NCBI GenBank assembly: GCA_020050685.1
Contig: JAGVKG010000040.1
Span: 124,001 to 188,000, forward strand
Direction of reading: 5' to 3'
Length of the DNA: 64,000 nt
From: Candidatus Obscuribacterales bacterium
GTDB taxonomy: Bacteria > Cyanobacteriota > Vampirovibrionia > Obscuribacterales > Obscuribacteraceae
Below, one piece after another: positions 1-9,328 of the stretch. The position numbers and the translations under genes are program-made. The notes below the pieces were generated by a model. That model ran no database searches. It saw only the letters and a program-made list of their open reading frames with translations, and was not told the origin of the DNA. The stretch's first letter is position 1; each line of letters starts with the position of its first letter.

Positions 1-1140
1 CGCCGCCACCAAAAACTAACGGAAGAGTCGCCCGCACCAAAACTTTCTCAAACCGTGCGCGCCAAACTTTTGGATGCTGCCTGCAAAGCCGCTTCTGCTC
101 TCAAGTACAGATCGGCAGGAACCATTGAATGTTTGGTTTGGGGCGAAGAGTTTTACTTCTTGGAAGTGAATACGCGCGTGCAAGTTGAACATCCGATTAC
201 GGAAATGGTTACCGGTATTGACATTGTCAAAGAACAAATTCGCATTGCCGCAGGACTGCCACTTTCTTTCAAACAAGCGGATGTGGTGGCACGTGGCGTA
301 GCAATTGAATGCCGTATTAACGCCGAAGATCCATTCAAGAGTTTCATGCCGCAACCGGGTAAGGTAACGAAATTTAGTGTTCCCAATATCCCTTGGGTGC
401 GAGTCGATTCGGCTTGTTATGACGGCTATGAAATTCTGCCTTTCTATGATTCTTTGATTGCCAAGCTTGTGGTCTGGGGTCGCGATCGGGATGAAGCAAT
501 TGCCCGTACGGAATTTGCTCTCAAGAATTTGGTAATTGATGGTGTGCAAACAACCATTCCATTCCATGTTTGGTTGTTGCAGCAAGAGGCATTCAAAAAT
601 GGTGATGTTGATACCACTTGGGTGGAAGCACATGCTAAAGATATGGTGGCAGAAAAAGATGCCATCAACGCCAGCTTGGGTGTGAAAGCAGATTTGACTG
701 CCAAGCCGGATTCCGCAAATTCAGATGCGCCACAAATCACTCGGCTTGCCGAAAGACAATTTGAAGTTACAGTCAATCAACGCGTCTTCACTGTCGGTGT
801 CTCTGAGCTTGCCGACAGCGCTCGGATTGAATCAGTCAAGCCAATTACCAAAACTAAATCTCAGCCAACACCAGCTCGTGCGCTGGCTCGTCCGGAGTCA
901 GTCAAGCCTGAAACAAATGGACATTCTGGTAATGTCAAATCGGAAATGCATGGTTTGGTAAAAGAGATTCTGGTTAAACCAGGCGAGAATGTCAAAGTCG
1001 GTCAGCGGCTTTTGATTCTCGAGGCCATGAAGATGGAATCGGAAATTCTCGCTAAACGCGAAGGCAAAATTGCCTCAATCAATGTGAAGGCTGGCGAAAC
1101 AGTTGAAGCAAAAGCTTTGCTTCTTGTGATTTCCGACTAA
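1..1140 (+). CDS. Acyl-CoA carboxylase biotin-containing alpha subunit (5' end missing)
   Basis: This is the C-terminal 379 residues of the biotin carboxylase/carrier subunit of an acetyl-, propionyl- or methylcrotonyl-CoA carboxylase. The open frame runs to base 1, so the N-terminus lies outside the window. The first visible residues (RRHQKLTEESP) and the EVNTRVQVEHPITE signature belong to the ATP-grasp biotin carboxylase core, followed by its C-terminal domain. A Pro/Lys/Ser-rich linker (about residues 275-300) leads to a biotinyl domain. Its EAMKMES motif places the biotin-accepting lysine at visible residue 344. Carrying the carrier domain on the same chain is typical of propionyl/methylcrotonyl-type alpha subunits and differs from the separate AccB/AccC of fatty acid synthesis. 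The acyl substrate cannot be told from this part, and the carboxyltransferase subunit is not in the window. ispF follows after 13 bp on the same strand. Confidence 0.93.
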   Translation, partial: RRHQKLTEESPAPKLSQTVRAKLLDAACKAASALKYRSAGTIECLVWGEEFYFLEVNTRVQVEHPITEMVTGIDIVKEQIRIAAGLPLSFKQADVVARGVAIECRINAEDPFKSFMPQPGKVTKFSVPNIPWVRVDSACYDGYEILPFYDSLIAKLVVWGRDRDEAIARTEFALKNLVIDGVQTTIPFHVWLLQQEAFKNGDVDTTWVEAHAKDMVAEKDAINASLGVKADLTAKPDSANSDAPQITRLAERQFEVTVNQRVFTVGVSELADSARIESVKPITKTKSQPTPARALARPESVKPETNGHSGNVKSEMHGLVKEILVKPGENVKVGQRLLILEAMKMESEILAKREGKIASINVKAGETVEAKALLLVISD

Positions 1141-1153
1141 CAGGGAAAGAACA

Positions 1154-1636
1154 ATGCGCATCGGTAATGGTTTTGATTTGCATCCTTTAGTGCCAGGCAG
1201 AGAATTTGTTTTGGGCGGCGTAAAAATCCCGCACGAAAAAGGTCCTGCTGGTCACTCTGATGGTGACGTACTGTTGCACGCAATAATTGATGCCTTGCTT
1301 GGTGCCGCAGCCCTTGGTGATATTGGTTGCTGGTTCCCACCTGATGATCCTGCCTGCAAGGACATTGATAGTTTGGTGATGTTGCATAAAGTCAGAGCGG
1401 CAATTATTGAGCGCAATTATCAAATCAGCAATATCGACTCAGTGGTTGTTTGCGAAGAGCCAAAACTGTCACCACATTTTGCTAACATACGAGAAACTAT
1501 TTGCAAAGCACTTGAATTGGAAATGGATCAAGTGAGTGTCAAAGCGAAGACTGCCGAAAAGATTGGCGCGATTGGCAAAGGCGAGGCTATCTCTGCCTAT
1601 GCCGTTGTCTTGCTTGAACAATGGGAAAGCTTTTAA
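1154..1636 (+). CDS. ispF: 2-C-methyl-D-erythritol 2,4-cyclodiphosphate synthase
   Basis: IspF catalyses the cyclisation step of the non-mevalonate (MEP) isoprenoid pathway, converting CDP-ME 2-phosphate to MEcPP and CMP in the cytosol. The 160-residue length is normal for the family. The metal-binding Asp and His lie in the N-terminal FDLHP segment. The GHSDGDVLLHAIIDALLGA motif supplies the third ligand, and TAEKIGAIGKGE near the C-terminus matches the CDP-binding TTE-type signature. The gene starts 13 bp after the carboxylase subunit and is probably cotranscribed with it. No other MEP genes are visible nearby. Confidence 0.96.
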   Translation: MRIGNGFDLHPLVPGREFVLGGVKIPHEKGPAGHSDGDVLLHAIIDALLGAAALGDIGCWFPPDDPACKDIDSLVMLHKVRAAIIERNYQISNIDSVVVCEEPKLSPHFANIRETICKALELEMDQVSVKAKTAEKIGAIGKGEAISAYAVVLLEQWESF

Positions 1637-1697
1637 TCTGGGTACAAAATAAAAGCATTCACTAAGTTGTGAGTGGCAAATAAAATCGGTAAATGGC

Positions 1698-2495
1698 ATG
1701 AGAAAGACACTCAGGCAGAAATTTTATCGGCAGCTTTCGGCAGAGGCCTGGCCTGTGCCTGGTCTTTCGCCCTGCAATAAAGTGGTCGCATCTGTAATTA
1801 TCGCGAGTATTGTTATCGTCGTTCTTGAAACTGAACCACGATTTTATTTGGCCTATCAGCGCGAGTTTATTATTGCCGACATAATCATTAGTTGGTTATT
1901 TGCGATTGAATATGCATTTCGACTCTGGGTGATGGGCGAAGATCCCAGATACCGAGGATTTGAAGGGCGCATCAAATACATGTTCACATTGCGCTCAGTT
2001 TTTGACTTGCTGGCAATATTACCGATATTTTTCTATGGTGCTGTTGGCAGTGACATGGTCATATTTCGACTCTTTCGCTTAGTGCGCATCTATACATTGG
2101 CTAAATTGGGAAGTTTTTCGATTGCCCTAAAACATATCAAGCACGCAGTGACCGAAAGATCCAACGAACTGATACTTGCCTTCGCCATGGCTATGATGGT
2201 CTTGCTGGTTGCATCAACAATTATGTATTTGATCGAAGGACCACTTCAACCGGACAAATTCGGCAGCATTCCTCGCTCGCTCTGGTGGGGTATCTCCACA
2301 CTTACCGGAACTGGTGTTGGTGACATTTATCCGATTACTGTTGCCGGAAAGATTTGTTGTTCATTTACTTTGCTTGCCGGCATTGGCTTGATAGCCATGC
2401 CAACTGGTATTCTCGCCGCTGCTTTTAGTGACGCATTTCAGCGCCATAAAAGTTCATTCGCGCATAAGAGTCTTCACCCGCGCCAGAAGCCTTGA
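1698..2495 (+). CDS. Six-TM voltage-gated-type potassium/ion channel
   Basis: A 265-residue inner-membrane protein of the ion-transport (Kv-like) superfamily. Hydrophobic segments begin near residue 30 (S1) and continue to a final helix near 235. An S4-like segment (IFRLFRLVRIYTLAKL) has arginines at three-residue spacing, as in a voltage sensor. The pore helix WWGISTLTG precedes the filter TGVGD at residues 205-209, where most K+ channels have (T)VGYGD. The Tyr-to-Val change makes ion selectivity uncertain. There is no cytosolic RCK/TrkA domain after the last helix, only a short basic tail. ATG 1698 follows ispF by 61 bp. A potassium channel is the likeliest role, but this is inference from the family. 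Confidence 0.85.
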   Translation: MRKTLRQKFYRQLSAEAWPVPGLSPCNKVVASVIIASIVIVVLETEPRFYLAYQREFIIADIIISWLFAIEYAFRLWVMGEDPRYRGFEGRIKYMFTLRSVFDLLAILPIFFYGAVGSDMVIFRLFRLVRIYTLAKLGSFSIALKHIKHAVTERSNELILAFAMAMMVLLVASTIMYLIEGPLQPDKFGSIPRSLWWGISTLTGTGVGDIYPITVAGKICCSFTLLAGIGLIAMPTGILAAAFSDAFQRHKSSFAHKSLHPRQKP

Positions 2496-2546
2496 GATTG
2501 CAATTTACCAAAGGTTTCTTGCCACCACTTTTCGGTTTCTTAGTGA

Positions 2547-3026
2547 CTATTTTTTACCGGACAGGACGTTCTCAATTGTAGTGCCTTCCAATATGTGTTG
2601 CGCATGCAACTTATTGTTGATTGCTTTTACGTCGGATCTGTTTTGAGCGTCTCTATTTGTACCAAGCGAATTCAGACCGTCTATTAATTGCAAATCGGGA
2701 AGGACGTTTTTTGCCCATTTGTCTGTCGTTTTGTGCTGATGCTGTTTGTCCAAATTTTTCTGATCATTAACAGCTTCTTTGGCATCTGCTGTTGTTTTGT
2801 CGATAAGCTTATTTCTGAGCAAAGGGGATAAGTCTTTCAGCTCTTTCAATAGTGGCAGGAATTGATCTGCATTTGGAATTGACCCAGTTTTGTCAAATTC
2901 CGCTTTAAGTTTGAGCAAATGAGCTGCTTCATCGTGCAGCTTCTTATCGAGAGTCTTGTCGTTGGCGAGCTCTCGAACTAGTGGAGCTGCCTGATCCAGC
3001 ATCGTCAAATATTTATCTAGGCCCAT
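2547..3026 (-). CDS. Hypothetical helical charged protein
   Basis: I do not recognise this 159-residue protein. The start MGLDKYLTML at 3026 is chosen because AGGGAG lies just upstream. A longer frame to 3176 has no ribosome binding site and an odd composition. The protein is Lys/Asp/Leu-rich and predicted mostly helical (LVRELANDKTLDKKLHDEAAHLL, LLPLLKELKDLSPLL by composition), with no signal peptide or membrane segment. It converges with the channel gene, separated by 51 bp. No function is assigned. Confidence 0.6.
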   Translation of the reverse strand: MGLDKYLTMLDQAAPLVRELANDKTLDKKLHDEAAHLLKLKAEFDKTGSIPNADQFLPLLKELKDLSPLLRNKLIDKTTADAKEAVNDQKNLDKQHQHKTTDKWAKNVLPDLQLIDGLNSLGTNRDAQNRSDVKAINNKLHAQHILEGTTIENVLSGKK

Positions 3027-3162
3027 AATTTGCTCCCTGATTGCTATCCTGGTCGTTTTGATCGCTAACAGAATCGGATTGTTAATCGAAAAGGGATGCC
3101 AAAGACCTAACGGTCCCTTTCTATGTACCCAAGTCTTGGGTGACTTGAACATTAGACAGCCT

Positions 3163-3197
3163 AGAAAAAGAAACAAGAGACCTTTTCAGATCTCTTG
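3163..3197 (-). terminator. Rho-independent terminator downstream of the 3294-3608 gene
   Basis: Read on the minus strand, CAAGAGA and TCTCTTG form a 7-bp perfect stem around a 10-nt loop. A T-rich tract (TTTCTTTTT) follows immediately. The position fits the end of the transcript from 3294-3608. Confidence 0.6.
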
Positions 3198-3293
3198 CAC
3201 CTCCCCACGCGGCTGGGCGAAGCGTTGCGTGAGCCTTGCTGGACGCCCTTTCTGAGACTAAAGTGGCAGTCCAATATTTTAAGCGATTATCGA

Positions 3294-3608
3294 TTAGACC
3301 GATGATCCAACTTCTAATTCTGCGTATTCATCTTGCAGAATTATTTCTAGTAAGACACAAGAATTAGAACCTCGCGGAAAGGGAATTATGTTCCCTCTTA
3401 CCTGAGGTGGTTCTTCTGGCGTAATACCATCTACTGCATCTGATACGCGAATCCTGACATTTTTCGAGCTTGCCAGATTGAGATTCTTAACTATGGTGTT
3501 AATTGTTTCTGGCGTGCCTGCAATAAAGTATCGTTGGTGACTAAACAAAGTTCTTGCGTACTCTCTAATCACATCGTGCTGTTCTTTCCCTGCCGCGCTT
3601 ACACACAT
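3294..3608 (-). CDS. Hypothetical protein (104 aa)
   Basis: A small cytosolic protein that I do not recognise. Its start at 3608 has a good GGAGGG ribosome binding site 8 nt upstream. The N-terminal half (HDVIREYARTLFSHQRYFIAGTPETINTIVKNL) is helix-rich. The middle carries GNIIPFPRG, a short motif also seen in small bacterial regulatory proteins, and the end is acidic (LQDEYAELEVG). It has its own terminator at 3163-3197, so it appears to be a monocistronic gene between unrelated neighbours. Confidence 0.6.
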   Translation of the reverse strand: MCVSAAGKEQHDVIREYARTLFSHQRYFIAGTPETINTIVKNLNLASSKNVRIRVSDAVDGITPEEPPQVRGNIIPFPRGSNSCVLLEIILQDEYAELEVGSSV

Positions 3609-3694
3609 AAATGTTGCCCTCCGCTGCCTTCCGATTGCTCAAATATAAGGGGCAAATTTGAAAGTTTTGTGAAAAAAACAAGGAAATATTAAAT

Positions 3695-3719
3695 CCAGCC
3701 GGGTCGAAAACCCAGCTGG
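3695..3719 (-). terminator. Hairpin downstream of the tal-pgi/gnd/M24 operon
   Basis: CCAGC and GCTGG, then GGGT and ACCC, pair around a CGAAA-type loop with one internal mismatch. On the minus strand it is followed by ATTTAATATTT and, about 15 nt later, a run of seven T. It lies just after the stop of the M24 peptidase gene, so it is a plausible though imperfect terminator for that operon. Confidence 0.5.
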
Positions 3720-3756
3720 GGCTTGAATAAATTAGTGCCGCGAAATTATAGGGAGA

Positions 3757-4968
3757 TTACAAGGACATTATAGCTATGACTTTGTCTTGAATTGGATCGG
3801 CGGCGACGATCACTTCGCCTTCGCCGACGAAGACGTCGATTTCGCTGCGAACGCCAAATTCTTTGAGGTAAACGCCTGGCTCAATGGAAAAGCAAGTGTT
3901 CGGTAATACGCGGCGTTTGTCCTTGGTTTCGAGATTGTCCATATTGGCTCCGTTGGCATGGACTTCTAAACCAATAGAATGACCGGTGCGGTGGACGAAG
4001 TCGTCTCCGTAACCAGAAGCGGTGATCGAGTTGCGTGCAGCGTCATCGACTTCCCATCCATATAATGTCTTGTCAGCTTTTACGCGTTCTTTGACAAGAT
4101 TGAGAGCAGCATCGAGACCACCTTTAACTACGTTGAAAATCTTAGTGTATTTTTCAGGCACGGCAGTACCGACAAATCCGGTCCAAGTGATATCAGCATA
4201 AACGGCATCATGAGGTTCTTTCAGCTTTGCCCATAGATCTATCAAAACAAAATCGCCTTCCTTAATAGGGGCAAAACTATTTTCGTTTGGTTGATAATGG
4301 GGTTGTCCGCTGTGGGCGTTGACAGCAACTATTGGGCGCGAGTTTGCCGTCATGCCTAATTGTTGGAAGCGCTGCCAAATGAATTCTTGCACTTCGTATT
4401 CGTTGATTGTTTTACCAGCGGAAAGTGTGTCTTTGATCTTTTTGAAAGACTCGAAGACAATGTTTTTCAGATTGGTGCAGGCCTCGATATGTGTTTCTAA
4501 TTGTTTCTTTGTCCAGGTGGCTTCAAAGCGCGAAACTAAATCTGCGGCACTGGCAACTTCTACGCCACAAGCACGGACCATTTCGATAGTTCCGGCATCG
4601 ACTCTGGAAATATAAGGTACGGCGTTGCCTGGAGAATATTGCATGCCAACTTTCTTGCAGCCATCTAAAACCTTGGGCAACAATTCTTCCAGTTGGCGCC
4701 AACCAACATAGACATGTTTTTCGCCGGGCAATGAGTCAAGCGAATTATCCTCAATGCGGTGAACTAACTTTTTCGGACTGCCTTCTTTCGGGATCAAATA
4801 AAACCAGCGGCGGGAAAAGAAATGACCGTCGTCGTGCAATTTGAGAATGCGCAAAGCTAAATCATCATTTGCATGGAAATAGTAGAAAAGCCAACCGTCT
4901 AAATTCTCTTGCTTGAGCGCCTTTTGAATAGCAGCGATATCGAGTTTTAATTCCGTTTCGACTTTCAT
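3757..4968 (-). CDS. M24 family metallopeptidase (Xaa-Pro aminopeptidase/dipeptidase type)
   Basis: A 403-residue cytosolic pita-bread-fold peptidase expected to release an N-terminal residue preceding proline. The N-terminal domain (about 1-150) is creatinase-like and the catalytic domain follows. All five metal ligands of the family are visible: Asp244 (LIDLWAK), Asp259 (ADITWTG), His330 (RTGHSIG), Glu363 (SIEPGVY) and Glu376 (RSEIDVF). The protein is therefore probably an active two-metal enzyme. The start at 4968 lies 45 bp after the stop of gnd on the same strand, making it the last gene of the tal-pgi/gnd operon. A functional link between the peptidase and sugar metabolism is not obvious. 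Xaa-Pro dipeptidase and aminopeptidase P cannot be separated by sequence alone. Confidence 0.88.
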   Translation of the reverse strand: MKVETELKLDIAAIQKALKQENLDGWLFYYFHANDDLALRILKLHDDGHFFSRRWFYLIPKEGSPKKLVHRIEDNSLDSLPGEKHVYVGWRQLEELLPKVLDGCKKVGMQYSPGNAVPYISRVDAGTIEMVRACGVEVASAADLVSRFEATWTKKQLETHIEACTNLKNIVFESFKKIKDTLSAGKTINEYEVQEFIWQRFQQLGMTANSRPIVAVNAHSGQPHYQPNENSFAPIKEGDFVLIDLWAKLKEPHDAVYADITWTGFVGTAVPEKYTKIFNVVKGGLDAALNLVKERVKADKTLYGWEVDDAARNSITASGYGDDFVHRTGHSIGLEVHANGANMDNLETKDKRRVLPNTCFSIEPGVYLKEFGVRSEIDVFVGEGEVIVAADPIQDKVIAIMSL

Positions 4969-5013
4969 AATATCTCCATGTAGTCCAGAACTTTGTTTTG
5001 TAATCGTGATTTT

Positions 5014-5997
5014 CTATTCGCCGGATTTCATTTCGACGTGTCCGCCGAATTGCATGCGCATAGCAGAAAGAAGTTTTTCACCAAATGTGTGATTCTGGCG
5101 TGAGCGGAAGCGCGTGTATAAGGCGGCCGACAAAACTTCTGCCGGAACTGCTTCTTCCAATGCGGCTTGCACTGTCCAGCGCCCTTCGCCTGAATCGTGC
5201 ACGTAACCGGTAAATTGATCCAGGTTGCCATCTTTTGTCAAAGCTTCGGTTGCTAGATCCAAGAGCCATGAACCAACCACTGAGCCGCGTCGCCACACTT
5301 CGCCAATGTCGGCAAGGTCTAGTGAATAGCGCATATTCGCAGGCAATTGCTCCGAATTTGCATTGCGCAAAATATCGAAGCCTTCGGCATAGGCTTGCAT
5401 GATACCGTACTCGATACCATTGTGAATCATCTTAACGAAATGCCCCGAACCAACAGGCCCGCAATGAATATAACCGTCTTCGGCCGTGCCACCAAGTGAG
5501 TCGCGTCCTGGAGTTCTCGGAATTACTCCTGGACCGGGGGCAAGCGATTTAAAAATTGGATCTAAGCGAGTCACAACTCCCTTATCGCCGCCAATCATCA
5601 AACAATAGCCGCGCTCTAATCCCCAGACGCCACCGGATGTGCCGCAATCAACAAAATGAATGCCCTTGGTCTTCAGTATGGTGGCATGGCGAATATCATC
5701 TTTGAAATATGAGTTGCCACCATCGATGACAGCATCGCCAGGCTCCATGAAATCTGACAATCCGAGAATTGTCTCTTCGGTTGGATATCCGGCAGGCACC
5801 ATGATCCAAACTGCCCGAGGTTTACTCATTCTTTGCACAAGCTCGGGCAATGAACCACAAGCTTTCGCGCCATCTGCTTGCAGATCGTGCGTTGCTTGCG
5901 GGTTCATGTCAAAGACAAAACATTCATGACCTTGCTTGATCGGGCGCCGAACCATGTTGGCGCCCATTTTTCCAAGACCAACCATGCCTATTTGCAT
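5014..5997 (-). CDS. gnd: 6-phosphogluconate dehydrogenase, decarboxylating, short form
   Basis: Converts 6-phosphogluconate to ribulose 5-phosphate plus CO2. At 327 residues it is the short type rather than the roughly 470-residue E. coli type. The Rossmann motif GLGKMG is at 8-12. The second strand ends in Asp30-Met-Asn, where NADP-dependent long forms carry Asn-Arg-Thr, which suggests NAD preference (inference). Substrate-binding [19 protein letters not shown] and the catalytic Lys/Asn segment [13 protein letters not shown] are all present. The gene lies 10 bp downstream of the transaldolase-isomerase fusion and is surely cotranscribed with it. No glucose-6-phosphate dehydrogenase gene is in the window. 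Confidence 0.93.
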   Translation of the reverse strand: MQIGMVGLGKMGANMVRRPIKQGHECFVFDMNPQATHDLQADGAKACGSLPELVQRMSKPRAVWIMVPAGYPTEETILGLSDFMEPGDAVIDGGNSYFKDDIRHATILKTKGIHFVDCGTSGGVWGLERGYCLMIGGDKGVVTRLDPIFKSLAPGPGVIPRTPGRDSLGGTAEDGYIHCGPVGSGHFVKMIHNGIEYGIMQAYAEGFDILRNANSEQLPANMRYSLDLADIGEVWRRGSVVGSWLLDLATEALTKDGNLDQFTGYVHDSGEGRWTVQAALEEAVPAEVLSAALYTRFRSRQNHTFGEKLLSAMRMQFGGHVEMKSGE

Positions 5998-6007
5998 AAT
6001 TTCTTCC

Positions 6008-8890
6008 TTACGAAAGTGCTTTCTCGATTGCCGCTTTGAGAGTGGCGAGACCTTTGGCTACGTCTTTACCCAAATGCACGCGCAAGGCTCTGCGGGAGCG
6101 ATCAACGAGAACTTGGAAGTCGCCGCGAGCTTGTGCCGCTTTGACTATGCCAAAGCTATACTTTTGCTCCGGTACTGCCAGATCTTCCGCATCGTCGCAA
6201 GTTACTTGCAAGAACACGCCAGTGTTTGGTCCACCTTTATAGGCTTGACCAGTTGAGTGCAAGAAGCGTGGACCGAAGCCCAAGCAAGTAGCAATTTTCT
6301 TCTTGTCGAGAATAAGCTGGCGAATTTCTTGCAATGCCTTTTCATGCTTATCGTTCATTCCGATGTAAGCAAGCAGAGCAAAATAATCGCCTGCTTTGAT
6401 GCGATCAAAATGTGCCTTCAAATAGCTTTGCAGATCTTTGGCATTTACTGCCTTGTCCAAAGCATCGCTATTCTTCTTATCGGTGAAGAGTTTGATGTTT
6501 TCCTTGCTATCGTCAAAGATTGGCGTTTCCACTGGCAGAGAACCGGTCTTTTCAAACTCGTCGGTCAACTTGCGTGTGACAATTTTGCTTGCCTCTACGT
6601 CTGGTTGATTGAAAGCATTGATACCAATAATGGAACCGGCTGTCGCGGTAGCTATTTCCCAGCGGAAGAATTCTTGTCCGAGATCGTAAATGTCGGCAAT
6701 GGAAATTCTCACAACTGGTTGACCAGCTGCTTCCAACTCAGCAATTGCTTTGTCTTGGGCGGAATCCGCATCGGTTTCCAATCGCAAGTAAACAAACAAG
6801 CGATCTTTACCATATGTGTCTGGTTTGCTTAACTTTTCTCTGTCGACAGGAATCAATCCTTTGCCGATTTTGCCGGTTGATTCGGCTAAGAGTTGCTCAA
6901 GCCAGGCACCAAGATCGTAAATGGCCGGTGAGGTAACCAAAGTAACTTTGTCCCGACCAGCCTTGGCAAGCACGCCCATAATTGTGCCCAGCACAACTCC
7001 GGGATTTTCTTCTGCCGGCACACAGTTGGAACAGGCTTGCACCATTTCCTCAGTTTGGTTGAGGAATTTGACAATGTCCATACCCATAACGGCAGCTGGC
7101 ACCATGCCAAAATTGGAAAGAGCGGAATAACGTCCACCGATTCCCGGTAGGCCGTAGAAAATATTTCTGAACTTGCCTTCTTCGGCAACCTTTTGCATGT
7201 GGGAATTAGGATCGGTGATGGCAATAAACTGATCGCCAACTTTGCGCGATCCTTTTTGTTGACTGACCCGATCATAAAAGTATTGTTTGAAGATATTTGG
7301 CTCAAGTGTGGAACCAGATTTGCTCGAGACAATGAAGAGAGTGTTTTTCAGATCAATCTCTTTTTCTCTTGCCTTGACCTGCGCTGGGTCTGTGGAATCC
7401 AAGACATGCAATTGGGGGAATCCATTGATCTTGCCAAATGTTTTTGCCAATACTTCTGGACAGAGAGAGGAACCACCCATGCCGAGTAAGAGCACATGCG
7501 TGAAGCCGGCTGTCTTAATATCTTTTGCTAGAGCTTGCAAATTGCCAATGTGGGCAATTTGATCGTTTGTCACATTCAACCAATCAAGCCATTTGCTTTC
7601 ATCTTCGCCGGTCCACAAGGAAGCATCGTGTGACCAAAGTTTTTTTACTTTGTCTTCTGCTTGCCATTGTTTGAGTGAAGCTTGTACGGACTTTTCCAAA
7701 TCGGCTGGCAACTTGTAAGTCATCTTGTCGATTTCGGCTTGACCTGCACCTTGGCGTTGCTTTTCTAAAGTATCGAGAAGTTGACGGAAAGCATCCGCAA
7801 AAAGCACAACACCTTGCTCAACCAATTTGTCGGTCACTTCCTTCATGGAAATTCCCAGTTCGGCAGCGGTCTTCATCACCTTGTCCGCTTCTGCGACATT
7901 CTCTGTCAATGTTTCATGTGGCTTGCCGTGATCGCGGAAAGCATCGAATGTAGCAGGCGGAATTGTGTTGACTGTGTCTTTGCCAATTAATTCGTCGACG
8001 TAAATCGTATCCTTGTAATTAGGATTCTTGGTTGATGTTGATGCCCACAAAAGTCGTTGTGTCTTAGCGCCTTTGGCTTCCAGCTTCTTCCAACGATCGC
8101 TTGTGAAGATGTGCAAATACTTTTGATAGGCTTGTTTGGCATTAGCAATAGCCACTTTGCCCATGATGGAATTTAGTTTGGCTTTTTCTTCGTCTTTTGT
8201 GCTTGTCTTTAAACGATTTTCAATCATGCCATCAATAGCAGAATCAATGCGAGAGACAAAGAAGCTAGCAACGGAGCCGATTTTGCTTACATCGCCACCG
8301 GCAGCCAGTAAATCTTCCAAGCCGGAAATGTAGGCTTCCGCTACTTGCTCATAAACTTCTTGAGCAAACAACAAGGTGACGTTGATGTTTATACCTTTGC
8401 CGATTAAGTGACGAATGGCTGGTAAGCCTTCTTTTGTGCCAGGCACTTTCACCATCAGATTTTCTTTGCCGACAGCTTTCCACAATCTTTCTGCTTCTTC
8501 AATTGTCTTTTTAGTGTCGGAAGCCAAAAGTGGCGAGACTTCTAAACTGACATAACCATCGCGTTTTTTTGTTTCGACATAGACAGGACGCAAAATGTCT
8601 GCAGCGTCTTGAATGTCTTTTATAGCCAAGCGCTCATAAATTTGATTCGCATCAAGCTTCTTATCTTTTTGCGCTGCCTTGATTTCGTCTTTGTAATCGG
8701 TCGAGCCAGCAATCGCCTTCTCAAAAATTGAGGGATTAGAAGTGATACCACGCAGACCATCATCATCCAAAATCTTTTGCAATTCGCCGGATGTGATTAA
8801 GCTTCTGCGGATGTAATCAAGCCACACGGATTGTCCGAAGGACACGAGTTCCTTGAGCGGATTCATCACCTGCGTTGCTTGGCTCTTCAT
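6008..8890 (-). CDS. Bifunctional transaldolase/glucose-6-phosphate isomerase
   Basis: A 960-residue fusion of two sugar phosphate enzymes. Residues 1 to about 375 are a transaldolase with the Schiff-base lysine at K148 ([11 protein letters not shown]), interconverting sedoheptulose 7-P and glyceraldehyde 3-P with erythrose 4-P and fructose 6-P. From about residue 400 to the end is a phosphoglucose isomerase, with LLGMGGSSL and the sugar phosphate binding SSKSGST motif. The fusion couples production of fructose 6-P to its conversion to glucose 6-P, which would allow cycling through the oxidative pentose phosphate route. The start at 8890 has an ideal AAGGAGATACTT ribosome binding site. gnd follows after 10 bp. 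The fusion architecture is known in some bacteria, and no frameshift is visible at the junction. Confidence 0.95.
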   Translation of the reverse strand: MKSQATQVMNPLKELVSFGQSVWLDYIRRSLITSGELQKILDDDGLRGITSNPSIFEKAIAGSTDYKDEIKAAQKDKKLDANQIYERLAIKDIQDAADILRPVYVETKKRDGYVSLEVSPLLASDTKKTIEEAERLWKAVGKENLMVKVPGTKEGLPAIRHLIGKGININVTLLFAQEVYEQVAEAYISGLEDLLAAGGDVSKIGSVASFFVSRIDSAIDGMIENRLKTSTKDEEKAKLNSIMGKVAIANAKQAYQKYLHIFTSDRWKKLEAKGAKTQRLLWASTSTKNPNYKDTIYVDELIGKDTVNTIPPATFDAFRDHGKPHETLTENVAEADKVMKTAAELGISMKEVTDKLVEQGVVLFADAFRQLLDTLEKQRQGAGQAEIDKMTYKLPADLEKSVQASLKQWQAEDKVKKLWSHDASLWTGEDESKWLDWLNVTNDQIAHIGNLQALAKDIKTAGFTHVLLLGMGGSSLCPEVLAKTFGKINGFPQLHVLDSTDPAQVKAREKEIDLKNTLFIVSSKSGSTLEPNIFKQYFYDRVSQQKGSRKVGDQFIAITDPNSHMQKVAEEGKFRNIFYGLPGIGGRYSALSNFGMVPAAVMGMDIVKFLNQTEEMVQACSNCVPAEENPGVVLGTIMGVLAKAGRDKVTLVTSPAIYDLGAWLEQLLAESTGKIGKGLIPVDREKLSKPDTYGKDRLFVYLRLETDADSAQDKAIAELEAAGQPVVRISIADIYDLGQEFFRWEIATATAGSIIGINAFNQPDVEASKIVTRKLTDEFEKTGSLPVETPIFDDSKENIKLFTDKKNSDALDKAVNAKDLQSYLKAHFDRIKAGDYFALLAYIGMNDKHEKALQEIRQLILDKKKIATCLGFGPRFLHSTGQAYKGGPNTGVFLQVTCDDAEDLAVPEQKYSFGIVKAAQARGDFQVLVDRSRRALRVHLGKDVAKGLATLKAAIEKALS

Positions 8891-9328
8891 AAGTATCTCC
8901 TTGCCAGATATCCTGACAATCGCTAATCCTACAATAACAGTTTAATTACTTGGCAGGCGGCGAGCGAAATCCGCCGCCAATTTCTAATGTTTATTCTTTT
9001 GTATGAGCGATGAAGCCAATCATGGATGTCATAAACCCGCCTAAACAAGAGTGAGCCTCGCTGCAAGTCCGCGCAGTTTGGACTACTTGCATGCAGTCTG
9101 GACCAATTGAATCAATTGTCAATTAGTGAGTTAGATACTCAGTGAACCGGACACTGATTGGGTGCTTGAAAATGGTTGACGTCGTATACGCCGTCAAATA
9201 TAACGTATACGCCGTAAATGATAACCTATACGCCGTAAATGATAACGTATACGTTATCACCCGAAAATGAGACACCCGCAAAGCAGCGGATAAGAAGGGG
9301 TCTCGTTCACTTGAGAACGTGGCTAAGC
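8891..9328. other. Gene-free region with upstream signals of tal-pgi and a repeat block
   Basis: No convincing gene lies between the stop of the M20 peptidase and the start of tal-pgi. The stretch holds a 21-bp tandem repeat ending in a palindrome (9183-9258, listed separately). It also has two imperfect copies of GCAGTTTGGACTACTTG / GCAGTCTGGACCAATTG around 9073-9110 and an AT-rich segment before the tal-pgi start. A 92-codon minus-strand frame here merely reads the repeat in phase (period 7 codons) and is not called. Confidence 0.7.
9183..9258. repeat. 21-bp tandem repeat capped by an 18-bp perfect palindrome
   Basis: Three consecutive 21-bp units start at 9183, 9204 and 9225 and share the core TATACGCCGT followed by an AAAT..TAA tail. 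A fourth partial unit follows. The block ends in GATAACGTATACGTTATC (9241-9258), which is exactly self-complementary. Each unit also carries the short self-complementary GTATAC, or CTATAC in unit 3. This looks like a multi-site protein-binding array or a small hairpin element, and no protein is assigned. Confidence 0.8.

Noticed and set aside
2547-3176. Longer 209-residue version of the small helical protein
   Set aside because: The extra 50 residues overlap a hairpin and have no ribosome binding site; the shorter start has AGGGAG.
9183-9258. CRISPR array
   Set aside because: Units are contiguous 21-bp repeats without unique spacers, and no cas genes lie nearby.
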